Shown in pieces: positions 1 through 6,558 of a DNA stretch of 26,889 bases. A program made the position numbers and the translations under genes. The first letter of the stretch is position 1. Every line of letters starts with the position of its first letter. A model generated the notes under the pieces. It saw only the letters and a list, made by a program, of their open reading frames with translations, ran no database searches and was not told where the DNA came from. The DNA is taken from assembly GCA_038221545.1 (NCBI GenBank), contig JBBRIE010000014.1, positions 1-26,889 of the forward strand, written 5' to 3'. The DNA comes from JBBQNY01 sp038221545 (lineage in GTDB: Bacteria > Pseudomonadota > Gammaproteobacteria > Xanthomonadales > Ahniellaceae).

Positions 1-68
1 CTCAGCGCTTCCAAGGACGCCGCAACGCACTCAGTTGCATTCGAAAACGAGTTTTCCTACAGCCTCAA
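1..68 (-). other. Start of a second integron gene cassette (partial)
   Basis: This is the DNA beyond the recombination point of the attC site at 63-152, so by position it is the 5' end of the next cassette, reading leftward out of the window. No gene can be assigned. The first ATG on the minus strand gives only about 12 codons before a stop. Two small inverted repeats are present: GAAAAC-GA-GTTTTC at 43-56, and GCAAC...GTTGC at about 22-38. The call rests on the neighbouring attC site. Confidence 0.55.
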
Positions 69-152
69 CGCCGTGTTAAGCCGCCGCCGCGCGAGCAGCG
101 ACAGCAAAAAGACGAGAAGATTTCGGCGGTCGGCTTGAACACATAGTTGGGG
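63..152 (-). other. attC recombination site (90 bp) of the first integron cassette
   Basis: On the minus strand the elements run in the canonical order. R'' is CCCCAAC (152-146), followed by a 5-nt spacer TATGT. L'' is GTTCAAGCCG (140-131). A variable stem-loop follows, then L' CGGCTTAAC (83-75), a 5-nt spacer ACGGC, and R' GTTGAGG (69-63). L'' and L' are complementary apart from one extra C. The stem continues with CCGCCG/CGGCGG after one extra A. These unpaired bases on one arm are the extrahelical bases by which integron integrases recognise the folded bottom strand. The L boxes match the pattern of classic attC sites such as that of aadA cassettes. R' ends in G rather than the consensus pyrimidine, and R'' begins with C rather than a purine. 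Cleavage is expected between bases 69 and 68. Confidence 0.92.
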
Positions 153-158
153 GTCTGA

Positions 159-662
159 CTATGCCGGGTGCATGAGCAGGGTATAGATCTCTTCTAACCG
201 CTTGGCAGACATGCCGTCGCATTGCTCATTGTGAAGGGGGTGGTCGCACGGCTGTACTTCTATGAAAGGCCGGATGCCGTCATCTCGTTGGTGCACGACT
301 ACGGGCAGATTGAGGGTGTCTGGATAGCTCGGAAGAGCATTCGCGAGATTGCCGGCGAATGGGCCGACGTGAGATCGCTTCGGCTGCCCGAATGTCTCCT
401 CCAAGGCTTCGAAGTCACTCGAACTCACAGCGACCCAAGCCCCCCACGCAAATGGCTGCTCCTCTCCTTCAACTTGGATTTCGATACACCCGCGAACGAA
501 AAAACGCTCCTCGTCGACGATGCAGTGATCGCTGCTGATCGCTGCTCGAGACGCGCGTTCTTCTGCCGAAAGCATCAGGTACTGGAAGGGCGCCCTAGCT
601 CCAAAAGTGGGCACACCCTCGTGTACCTCGCTGCAAGAAATACACGTGAATCGAAAAGTCAT
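159..662 (-). CDS. DUF2199-type protein, gene of the first integron cassette
   Basis: A 167-residue soluble protein of unknown function, filling the first cassette (677-69). Its layout resembles the DUF2199 family: an N-terminal CxxC...H motif (C7, C10, H14), a central 'HCIVDEERFFVRG' segment, then 'FAWGAWVAVS'. The N-terminal cysteines could bind a metal, but that is inference. ATG at 662 is chosen because it lies 15 bases inside the cassette. A TTG at 677 also opens this frame, but it is part of the core site itself. No strong Shine-Dalgarno sequence precedes 662, which is common for cassette genes translated from a platform promoter. The stop (159-161) lies 7 bases before attC. Hand-counted GC in 241-300 is about 57%, against 73% in 1441-1500 of the integrase, which fits separate origin. 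An overlapping plus-strand frame at 222-719 looks like an antisense shadow. Confidence 0.8.
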   Translation of the reverse strand: MTFRFTCISCSEVHEGVPTFGARAPFQYLMLSAEERASRAAISSDHCIVDEERFFVRGCIEIQVEGEEQPFAWGAWVAVSSSDFEALEETFGQPKRSHVGPFAGNLANALPSYPDTLNLPVVVHQRDDGIRPFIEVQPCDHPLHNEQCDGMSAKRLEEIYTLLMHPA

Positions 663-671
663 CTGGCAGAC

Positions 672-678
672 GCCCAAC
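672..678 (-). other. attI: attI insertion point (core site) of the integron
   Basis: On the minus strand the heptamer is GTTGGGC, a perfect match to the GTTRRRY core. It lies between the integrase gene and the first cassette, where attI must be. The R'' box of the attC site (CCCCAAC) pairs with the first bases of this cassette (TTGGG), as expected for a cassette whose circular form closes at this junction. The rest of attI should extend toward the integrase (679 to about 740), but I cannot define its left and direct-repeat boxes by eye. Confidence 0.8.
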
Positions 679-741
679 TACGATTCGGTTGCAGAGAGGG
701 GTGTAGTCGCCCCGTGTAGCAAGGCGAAGGGTCTGTAGGGG

Positions 742-757
742 GTACGAAAAATCGTAC
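742..757. promoter_or_regulatory. Palindrome between the integrase and the cassette array, possible operator
   Basis: GTACGA-AAAA-TCGTAC is a perfect 6-bp inverted repeat with a 4-bp centre. It lies in the roughly 130-bp region that must hold both the intI promoter and the outward cassette promoter. Its 16-bp size equals that of a LexA box, but it does not match the CTGT-N8-ACAG consensus. The binding protein is unknown. No convincing -35/-10 pair was found here on either strand. The best cassette-side -35 is TTTACA (minus strand, 793-788), with a poor -10. Confidence 0.4.
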
Positions 758-837
758 TGAAATGCATGCTTTGTGCCCCGTGTGCGGTGTAAACATCGAG
801 CCTAATCTTGCCGCCTTTCCCGGAGATGGATTGGCGC

Positions 838-1899
838 ATGGCCGCAGGGTCGCATCCGTCGGCTCCCGTCGCAAGTTTGCCCGACGCGGCGCCGGGTGAG
901 CCGCGATTGATGGACCAGGTTCGCGGGCGCCTGCGCCGGCTTGGCCTGGCCAGACGCACGGAAGAGGCGTACGTCGGCTGGATCCGCCGTTTCATCCTGT
1001 CGAGCGGCAAGCGACATCCGCAAACCCTGGGATCGTTTGAAGTCGAGTCGTTCCTGACGATGCTGGCCGTCCGCGGCAAGGTGGCGCCGTCGACGCAGAA
1101 TCAGGCGCTCGCGGCCATCCTCTTTCTCTACAGGGAAGTACTTCAGCAGCAGCTGCCCTGGATGGACAGCATCGTTCGCGCGAAGCGGACGCAACGATTG
1201 CCGGTGGTGCTCACCCGCGACGAAGTGACAGCGCTGCTCGACCACATGACCGGCACGCACCGGATGATGGCGAGCCTGCTCTACGGCAGCGGACTTCGCT
1301 TGATGGAGTGCGTTCGCCTGCGCGTCAAAGACATCGACTTCGACCGTCATGAGCTGATCGTGCGCGAAGGCAAGGGCGGCAAGGACCGGCGAACCATGCT
1401 GCCGGCGTCGCTGGCCGAACCATTGCGTTTGCAACTGGTCGAAGCGCGACGCCTCCATGCACTCGACCTGCGCGCGGGCTTTGGCGGGGTGTGGCTCCCG
1501 GACGCGCTCTCGCGCAAGTTCGTTGCGGGTGCGCGCGACTGGGCATGGCAGTACGCGTTTCCCGCAAGCGCAAGGAGTCGGGACCCGCGCGGAGGCGCCG
1601 TGCGGCGCCACCATCTGGACGAATCGGGCCTGCAACGTTCCGTAAGGAATGGCGTGCGGCGCGCGGGGATCTCCAAGCCCGCTACGTGCCACACCCTGCG
1701 CCATTCCTTCGCGACGCATCTGCTCGAAAGTGGCTACGACATCCGTACGGTGCAGGAATTGCTCGGGCACAAGGATCTGGCGACCACGCAGATCTATACC
1801 CATGTACTCGGGCGGGGAGCGAGCGCTGTGCGGAGCCCGCTGGATCTCTCGCCCCACCGGGTCGCTGCGGTAAGCGAATCGGGAAGCTGCGAGGACTAG
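838..1899 (+). CDS. intI: Integron integrase (site-specific tyrosine recombinase)
   Basis: Tyrosine recombinase of the integron family, which inserts and excises cassettes at attI and attC sites. An N-terminal SAM-like domain starts near 'MDQVRGRLRRL', followed by 'RTEEAYVGWIRRF'. The catalytic residues are intact: R154 (GLRLME), K182 (GGKDR), H285 and R288 (HTLRH), H311 (LLGHKD) and nucleophile Y320 (TQIYTHV). The extra segment unique to integron integrases is present, around 'DWAWQYAFPASARS' and 'RRHHLDES', and separates it from XerC/D and phage integrases. Length is 353 residues from ATG 838, slightly longer than the usual 320-340. Other possible starts are TTG 808, ATG 826 and ATG 910. 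The last has GGTGAG well placed upstream but would remove residues usually present before the 'LDQVR' segment. The gene diverges from the array, as in most integrons, and no disruption is seen, so activity is plausible. Confidence 0.93.
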   Translation: MAAGSHPSAPVASLPDAAPGEPRLMDQVRGRLRRLGLARRTEEAYVGWIRRFILSSGKRHPQTLGSFEVESFLTMLAVRGKVAPSTQNQALAAILFLYREVLQQQLPWMDSIVRAKRTQRLPVVLTRDEVTALLDHMTGTHRMMASLLYGSGLRLMECVRLRVKDIDFDRHELIVREGKGGKDRRTMLPASLAEPLRLQLVEARRLHALDLRAGFGGVWLPDALSRKFVAGARDWAWQYAFPASARSRDPRGGAVRRHHLDESGLQRSVRNGVRRAGISKPATCHTLRHSFATHLLESGYDIRTVQELLGHKDLATTQIYTHVLGRGASAVRSPLDLSPHRVAAVSESGSCED

Positions 1900-1930
1900 C
1901 CGTTACCGAACCGCCGGGTGTTCGCGCGGG

Positions 1931-3295
1931 TCAGTAGGCGAATTCGCGGAACACCGGGTCGACGGAGCGTTGCCAGCGACCATGGAAGAGTTCGAGCTTG
2001 CGTTCCGCGGGGGTGATGCCGGCTTCGGCGAATTCCATCAGCGGCTCGAGGAACACGCGCTCGTCGTAGCCGTCGCGATTGCGGCAGTCGCGCCGCGCGA
2101 GGCCTGCGGCCGCGATCGCGAGGGCATCGCGCGCGAGATCGCGAACGGTGCGGCTGCGGAACGGCAACTTGAACCCGTGCCGGGGCACGCCGTCGCGCAG
2201 CGCGTGCCGCTCCTCGATCGAGAAGTCGCGCACGAGGTCCCACGCCGCGTCGAGCGCGACCTGGTCGTACAGCAATCCCACCCAGAATGCGGGCAACGCG
2301 CAGATGCGGTTCCACGGTCCCGAATCCGCGCCGCGCATCTCGAGGTAGCGTTTGAGCCGGACTTCCGGGAACGCGGTGGTCATGTGGTCCGCCCAGTCGC
2401 CGATGTGCGGCAGCTGGTTCGGGAACGCCGGCAGCCTGCCCTCGAGGAAGTCGCGAAAGCGCTGCCCGCTCGCGTCGATGTACTCGCCATCGCGATAAAC
2501 GAAGTACATCGGCACGTCGAGCAGGTAGTCGACATAGCGCTCGAACCCGAATCCCTCTTCGAACACGAAATCGAGCAGGCCCGTGCGATCCGCGTCGGTG
2601 TCGGTCCAGATGTGCGAGCGGTACGACAGGTAGCCGTTCGGCGCGCCCTCGGTGAAGGGCGAATCCGCGAACAGCGCGGTGGCGATGGGCTGCAGCGCCA
2701 GCGACACGCGAAACTTGCGAACCATGTCCGCCTCGGAGCCGAAGTCGAGATTGACCTGCACGGTGGACGTGCGCTTCATCATGTCGAGGCCGAGCGAGCC
2801 GACCTTGGGCATGTAGTCGCGCATGATCCGGTAGCGGCCCTTCGGCATCCACGGCATTTCGTCGCGCCGCCATTTGGGCTGGAAGCCCATGCCAAGGAAA
2901 CCCAGCCCGAGTTCATCGGCGACGGTCTTCACCTCAACGAGGTGGCCATCGACTTCGCAGCAGGTCTCGTGCAGGGTCGTGAGCTGCGCACCCGAGAGTT
3001 CGAACTGGCCCGCCGGTTCGAGCGTGATCGAACCATCACCACGCTTGAGGGCGATCAGCGTGCCGTGTTCCTCGACCCGCTCCCAGCCGAAGCGCGTGAG
3101 GCCTTCGAGCATCGCGCGGATGCCGCGCTCGCCGTCGTACGCCGGCGGGCGCAGGTCGTCGAGCCGGAATCCGAACTTCTCGTGCTCGGTGCCGATGCGG
3201 AACGCCTCGCGCGAACGCGCACCACCGGCGAGGTAATCGACCAGCTCGGCACGATTGCGGATCGGCTCGGGAGGTGCGTTCGGCGAATCCGGCAT
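1931..3295 (-). CDS. gshA: Glutamate-cysteine ligase, plant/proteobacterial type
   Basis: First step of glutathione synthesis: ATP-dependent ligation of cysteine to the gamma-carboxyl of glutamate in the cytoplasm. The 454-residue length fits the plant-like class used by many proteobacteria, not the longer E. coli class. Recognisable segments are 'GTEHEKFGF' near the N-terminus, 'LEPAGQFELSGA', 'TSTVQVNLDF' and 'PFTEGAPNGYLSYRS'. ATG 3295 is chosen because homology-like sequence starts there and AGGA lies about 10 bases upstream. Codons farther upstream are low-complexity and unconvincing. The gene is convergent with the integrase (31-bp gap), so it marks the chromosomal flank of the integron. 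engB lies upstream on the same strand, 294 bp away. That gap (3296-3589) shows no credible gene, and I see no clear promoter in it. Confidence 0.93.
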   Translation of the reverse strand: MPDSPNAPPEPIRNRAELVDYLAGGARSREAFRIGTEHEKFGFRLDDLRPPAYDGERGIRAMLEGLTRFGWERVEEHGTLIALKRGDGSITLEPAGQFELSGAQLTTLHETCCEVDGHLVEVKTVADELGLGFLGMGFQPKWRRDEMPWMPKGRYRIMRDYMPKVGSLGLDMMKRTSTVQVNLDFGSEADMVRKFRVSLALQPIATALFADSPFTEGAPNGYLSYRSHIWTDTDADRTGLLDFVFEEGFGFERYVDYLLDVPMYFVYRDGEYIDASGQRFRDFLEGRLPAFPNQLPHIGDWADHMTTAFPEVRLKRYLEMRGADSGPWNRICALPAFWVGLLYDQVALDAAWDLVRDFSIEERHALRDGVPRHGFKLPFRSRTVRDLARDALAIAAAGLARRDCRNRDGYDERVFLEPLMEFAEAGITPAERKLELFHGRWQRSVDPVFREFAY

Positions 3296-3589
3296 TGCGC
3301 GCGGTCCTGCATGCGGGTGCGTCAACGACCGACGCGAGGCGGCCATGGTAGCGGCGGTCCGAGGCGGCCTCGCGGGCGCGCTGCTTGCGGGGAATTCACG
3401 CGGGGGCTGGACATGCCCGCCCTCTGCCACCCGTGTGCGCCGGGGTCGATGGAGCCTGCAGCAGGGCTCACGCAAGCCGGATCGCCGCACGAAGGCATCG
3501 ACGCGCGTCCCCCGCAGCAGGCGCGGCGCCCGGGGCACGTCATGACCACGTTGCTCGTGAACTGAACCACGCCGCGTCGCGGCGGCGGA

Positions 3590-4228
3590 TCAGCCCGCGG
3601 AGTGCGCGGGCTCGGCCAGCCAGCCCGAGAGGGTGGCGCGCGCAGCGTCGATGCCGTCGCCCTTGAGCGCGGAGAACAGCTGCACCGAATGCCGCGGATC
3701 GATCTGCGTCAACGAGTGCCGCACCGACTGCAGCGCCGACATCGCCGCCCCGCGCGAGAGCTTGTCGGACTTGGTCAGCAACACGTGACAGCGATGGTTG
3801 CCGCGCTGCGCGAGCGCGAGCATCGCCTGGTCGAACGGGCCCATCGGATGGCGCACGTCCATGGTCAGCGCCAGGCCGCGCAGGCTGCCGCGAGTGTGAA
3901 AGTACTGCATCAGCACGTCGCCCCAGTGCTCGCGCAATTCGTGCGGCACCTTGGCGTAACCGTAGCCGGGCAGGTCGACGAGCCGATGCGTTTCGTCGAG
4001 CGTGAAGATCACCAGCTGCTGCGTGCGACCGGGGGTCTTGCTGACGCGCGCGAGCGCCTTCTGCGCGCAGATCGCGTTGAGCGCGCTCGACTTGCCCGAG
4101 TTCGAGCGACCCGCGAAGGCGATCTCGGCGCCGGCGTCGAGCGGCAGCTGGGCGATCTCGTGCGCACTTTTCAGGAAGGTCGCACGGGCGAAGGGGTTGC
4201 GGGCTTTCGAGGGCGGGGCGGCAGGCAT
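3590..4228 (-). CDS. engB: Ribosome-biogenesis GTPase EngB (YsxC/YihA)
   Basis: Small TrmE-Era-family GTPase needed for late large-subunit assembly and normal cell division. All GTPase motifs are present in 212 residues: G1 'GRSNSGKSS', the G2 region 'KTPGRTQQ', G3 'DLPGYG', G4 'TKSD' and G5 'SALKG'. The N-terminal 'FLKSA' preceding the G domain is also typical. ATG 4228 gives the usual length. It diverges from the cytochrome c4 gene (258-bp gap). An engB / cytochrome c4 / dsbA order is familiar from gammaproteobacteria. Confidence 0.95.
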   Translation of the reverse strand: MPAAPPSKARNPFARATFLKSAHEIAQLPLDAGAEIAFAGRSNSGKSSALNAICAQKALARVSKTPGRTQQLVIFTLDETHRLVDLPGYGYAKVPHELREHWGDVLMQYFHTRGSLRGLALTMDVRHPMGPFDQAMLALAQRGNHRCHVLLTKSDKLSRGAAMSALQSVRHSLTQIDPRHSVQLFSALKGDGIDAARATLSGWLAEPAHSAG

Positions 4229-4486
4229 GCTGGCATCTTAGCTGCGCGACGGTGACCGGCCCCAGTCATGCGCAGACCGATCGCGAACACCGCCACTCCA
4301 CCGGCCCCGTTCCTGCCGCTGCCGACGCCGTGGGGCATCGCGGCGCAGGGCACCGGCGCGCCGAAGGCTCCGTCACGGGTGCTTGTCCCGGCGGTTTGCG
4401 ATAAATTCACGGCCTCACGCGAAACACCCGGCTACCCGCAGCCATGCTGGGCCGGGTCGCGCGCGCTCCAACCTCGGGAAATCCGC

Positions 4487-5551
4487 ATGAAACTCAACGC
4501 AACCGTGGCAGCGCTGGCACTCGCGATCGTCTTCGGGGCTGCGGCGCAGACTCCCGCGCCCACGACGCCCTCCGCGCCGACCGCCACCGCTGCGCCCGCC
4601 GCCGATGCAGCCACGGCGACCGCGCCGACCGGCGACGCCGCCGCGACACCCGCCACGGCGGCAGCCACCATGGCCACGCCGGCGGCGCCAGAAGCAGCGA
4701 TCGCCGCCGCGCTCACGGGCAACGAAGAACTGGTCGCGGCGAAGCCGGGCGATGACGAGGCGGGCGCAGGCAAGGCCGCTCCTTGCGCCGCCTGTCATGG
4801 CCTCGACGGCAACTCGGCCGACCCGGCGAATCCCAAGCTTGCCGGACAGGGCGAGTGGTTCATCGCGCGGCAACTCATGCTGTTCAAGACCGGCGTGCGC
4901 CAGAACGCCGTGATGGCGCCATTCGCCGCGCCGCTCAGCGCGCAGGACATGCGCGACATCGGCGCGTACTTCGAGAACCAGACCGGTCGTTCGGGCACCG
5001 CCGACGAGGGCCTCGTGACGGCACCGGGTCCGCATCTCGGCAAGAAGCTCTACGTGGTGGGTGAGCAGCTCTACCGTGGTGGCGATGTTGCGCGCGGCAT
5101 CCCGGCGTGCATGGCGTGCCACGGGCCTACGGGTACCGGCAATCCCGCGTCCGCGTTCCCGCGCCTGACCGGCCAGCATGCGGGCTACACGCAGGCCCGC
5201 CTCGAGAGTTACCGTGCCGGCGAGATGCACGGCAATGCCCGCGACTTCCCGAATGCGCCGATCATGCCCGCGATCGCGAGGGACCTGACCGACCTGGAGA
5301 TTGGCGCGCTCTCGACCTACATCGAGGGGCTGCACGCGTTCGATCCGTCCGCTCCGGTCGCGGCGCTCACGCCTGCGGCCGCGACCAGCACGGAGCCAGG
5401 CTCCGCGCCACCGGCGTCGACCGTGCCCGGCGCGGCCACGGTCGACTCGGCCGCGGCACCGGGCCCGTCCACTCCTGCGACCCCGAACGCCGCGCCGCAG
5501 ACCCCGGCCGGAATGGATTCGGGCGAAGCGGGTGGCGACGCGGCGAACTGA
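4487..5551 (+). CDS. Diheme cytochrome c4 with low-complexity termini
   Basis: Periplasmic electron carrier with two c-type hemes, expected to pass electrons toward terminal oxidases. The start ATG 4487 has GGGAA about 7 bases upstream and opens a signal peptide (MKLNATVAALALAIVFGAAAQ). The two heme sites are CAACH (C100-H104) and CMACH (C208-H212). Likely distal methionines are in 'NAVMAPFA' and 'NAPIMPAIA'. The two homologous halves of about 90-100 residues are those of cytochrome c4. Unusual features are an Ala/Pro/Thr-rich stretch of roughly 60 residues between signal peptide and first heme domain, and a further tail of about 70 residues (after about 285) rich in Ala, Pro, Ser and Thr. 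The protein is therefore 354 residues against about 200 for typical cytochrome c4. The tails may be flexible tethers; this is inference. TTTGCGATAAATTC at 4394-4407 could include a -10 element. Confidence 0.9.
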   Translation: MKLNATVAALALAIVFGAAAQTPAPTTPSAPTATAAPAADAATATAPTGDAAATPATAAATMATPAAPEAAIAAALTGNEELVAAKPGDDEAGAGKAAPCAACHGLDGNSADPANPKLAGQGEWFIARQLMLFKTGVRQNAVMAPFAAPLSAQDMRDIGAYFENQTGRSGTADEGLVTAPGPHLGKKLYVVGEQLYRGGDVARGIPACMACHGPTGTGNPASAFPRLTGQHAGYTQARLESYRAGEMHGNARDFPNAPIMPAIARDLTDLEIGALSTYIEGLHAFDPSAPVAALTPAAATSTEPGSAPPASTVPGAATVDSAAAPGPSTPATPNAAPQTPAGMDSGEAGGDAAN

Positions 5552-5580
5552 TTCGCCCGCGCGCGGTCACAGTGGCCTGT

Positions 5581-5641
5581 ATCGGACGATTCCAGGCCGG
5601 CCCGCCGGTTTTCGCGGGCCACTGCATCCGCTTCGTCCGAT
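5581..5641 (+). other. Nested inverted repeats between cytochrome c4 and dsbA
   Basis: The outer arms ATCGGACGA (5581-5589) and TCGTCCGAT (5633-5641) are perfect 9-bp complements. Inside them, GGCCCGC (5599-5605) pairs with GCGGGCC (5614-5620) around an 8-base loop containing TTTT. The transcript could fold into a long stem with an inner hairpin. No T-run follows the inner stem, so it is not a classic terminator by itself. Confidence 0.45.
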
Positions 5642-5645
5642 GCCG

Positions 5646-5682
5646 GCCACCGGGCGGCCGATCCGCATGGGTGGCGGTTTTT
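5646..5682 (+). terminator. Possible intrinsic terminator between cytochrome c4 and the first dsbA
   Basis: GCCACC (5646-5651) pairs with GGTGGC (5670-5675). An inner GCGG/CCGC pair closes a CCGAT loop. A GGTTTTT run (5676-5682) follows directly. It lies in the 153-bp gap between the cytochrome c4 stop and the dsbA start and could reduce read-through. Confidence 0.45.
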
Positions 5683-5704
5683 CTCTGGAAAATTGCGAGG
5701 CATC

Positions 5705-6481
5705 ATGACTGACATGGGAATTCGTCGCGGCTGGATGTTGCCGGCGCTGGCCGGCCTGCTGACGCTGGCGCTCGCGGGCTGCGATCGCGAACAAGGCGCC
5801 GGCGAGACGGCGGCGGCTGCCGATGCCGCGCCTGCGGCCGACCCGGCACGCACGCCCCCGCCTGCCGACGACGGAGTGCGCGCGACCACTTTCGCCGAAC
5901 TCGTTCCGGGTATCGACTACCAACTGGTCGATCCGGCGCCACCCGCTTCCCCCGGCGAGGGCCCGATTGCGGTCGCCGAGGCTTTTTCGTATGCCTGCGG
6001 ACACTGCGCGAAGTTCGAACCGATGCTCGAAGAGTGGGTCGCGAAGCTGCCGCCCGATGTCGCGTTCGAGGCGGTGCCGATGCCGTTCAACGAGGTCTGG
6101 ACGGAGTTCGCGCGCGCCCACTATGCCGCGATCGACCTCGGCCTCGCGGCGCGCACGCATGCAGCGCTGTTCCAGGCCCTGCACGCGCAAGGCGTCCGCA
6201 TCGACAGTCCCGATTCGCTGGCGCAATGGTTCTCCGAGACCGGCGGCGGTGACGCCGGCGCGTTCCGTACCGCGATGCTTTCCCCGGGCACCGACGCGCG
6301 CATCGAGGGTGCGCGCGCCCGTGCGCAGCGGTGGGGCGTCGACTCGACTCCGACGCTGGTGATCGACGAGCGCTTCAAGGTACTGGGCTTCGCCGAGGCC
6401 GAGGGCGGATTCGCACGCACCCTCGCCGTCGCCGACCTGTTGCTCGCCGAGGTGCGCAGGTCGCGCGCGCCATCCGCCTGA
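5705..6481 (+). CDS. DsbA-family thiol:disulfide oxidoreductase, lipoprotein
   Basis: Thioredoxin-fold oxidoreductase predicted to act on cysteines of exported proteins from a membrane anchor. ATG 5705 has GAGG 5 bases upstream. The N-terminus is a lipoprotein signal ending in the lipobox LALAGC. A roughly 30-residue Ala/Pro/Asp-rich linker follows, then the catalytic domain. The active site is C98-G-H-C101 within 'FSYACGHCAKF', and the cis-proline is in 'DSTPTLVI'. Length is 258 residues. The family's usual CPHC dipeptide is replaced by GH, which should change redox potential. It precedes a second dsbA gene by 77 bp, so the two form a pair with different locations: this one lipid-anchored, the other soluble. 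Proximity to cytochrome c4 suggests a role in cytochrome or envelope protein maturation; that link is inference. Confidence 0.9.
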   Translation: MTDMGIRRGWMLPALAGLLTLALAGCDREQGAGETAAAADAAPAADPARTPPPADDGVRATTFAELVPGIDYQLVDPAPPASPGEGPIAVAEAFSYACGHCAKFEPMLEEWVAKLPPDVAFEAVPMPFNEVWTEFARAHYAAIDLGLAARTHAALFQALHAQGVRIDSPDSLAQWFSETGGGDAGAFRTAMLSPGTDARIEGARARAQRWGVDSTPTLVIDERFKVLGFAEAEGGFARTLAVADLLLAEVRRSRAPSA

Positions 6482-6558
6482 TCCCCGCGCAGCGCGGATT
6501 CAGTCCGCGCCCCGCACACTTGCTGCATAAGCCTTCCATACCGTTCCGGAGCATTGCC

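Noticed and set aside
222..719. Plus-strand open frame across the first cassette
   Set aside because: It lies antisense to the DUF2199-type gene, runs through the core site, and shows no family resemblance; cassette genes read away from the integrase.
742..757. Palindrome as a LexA box
   Set aside because: Right size, but it lacks CTGT/ACAG ends and does not match the Xanthomonadales-type motif I recall, so SOS control is not claimed.
1970..3565. Long plus-strand frame (over 500 codons) opposite gshA
   Set aside because: It is antisense to a clear gshA gene; long shadow frames are expected in high-GC DNA. Composition is Arg/Ala/Val-rich without motifs.
3296..3589. Small genes between engB and gshA
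   Set aside because: Short frames on both strands have no start signal, no motif and compositional bias only.
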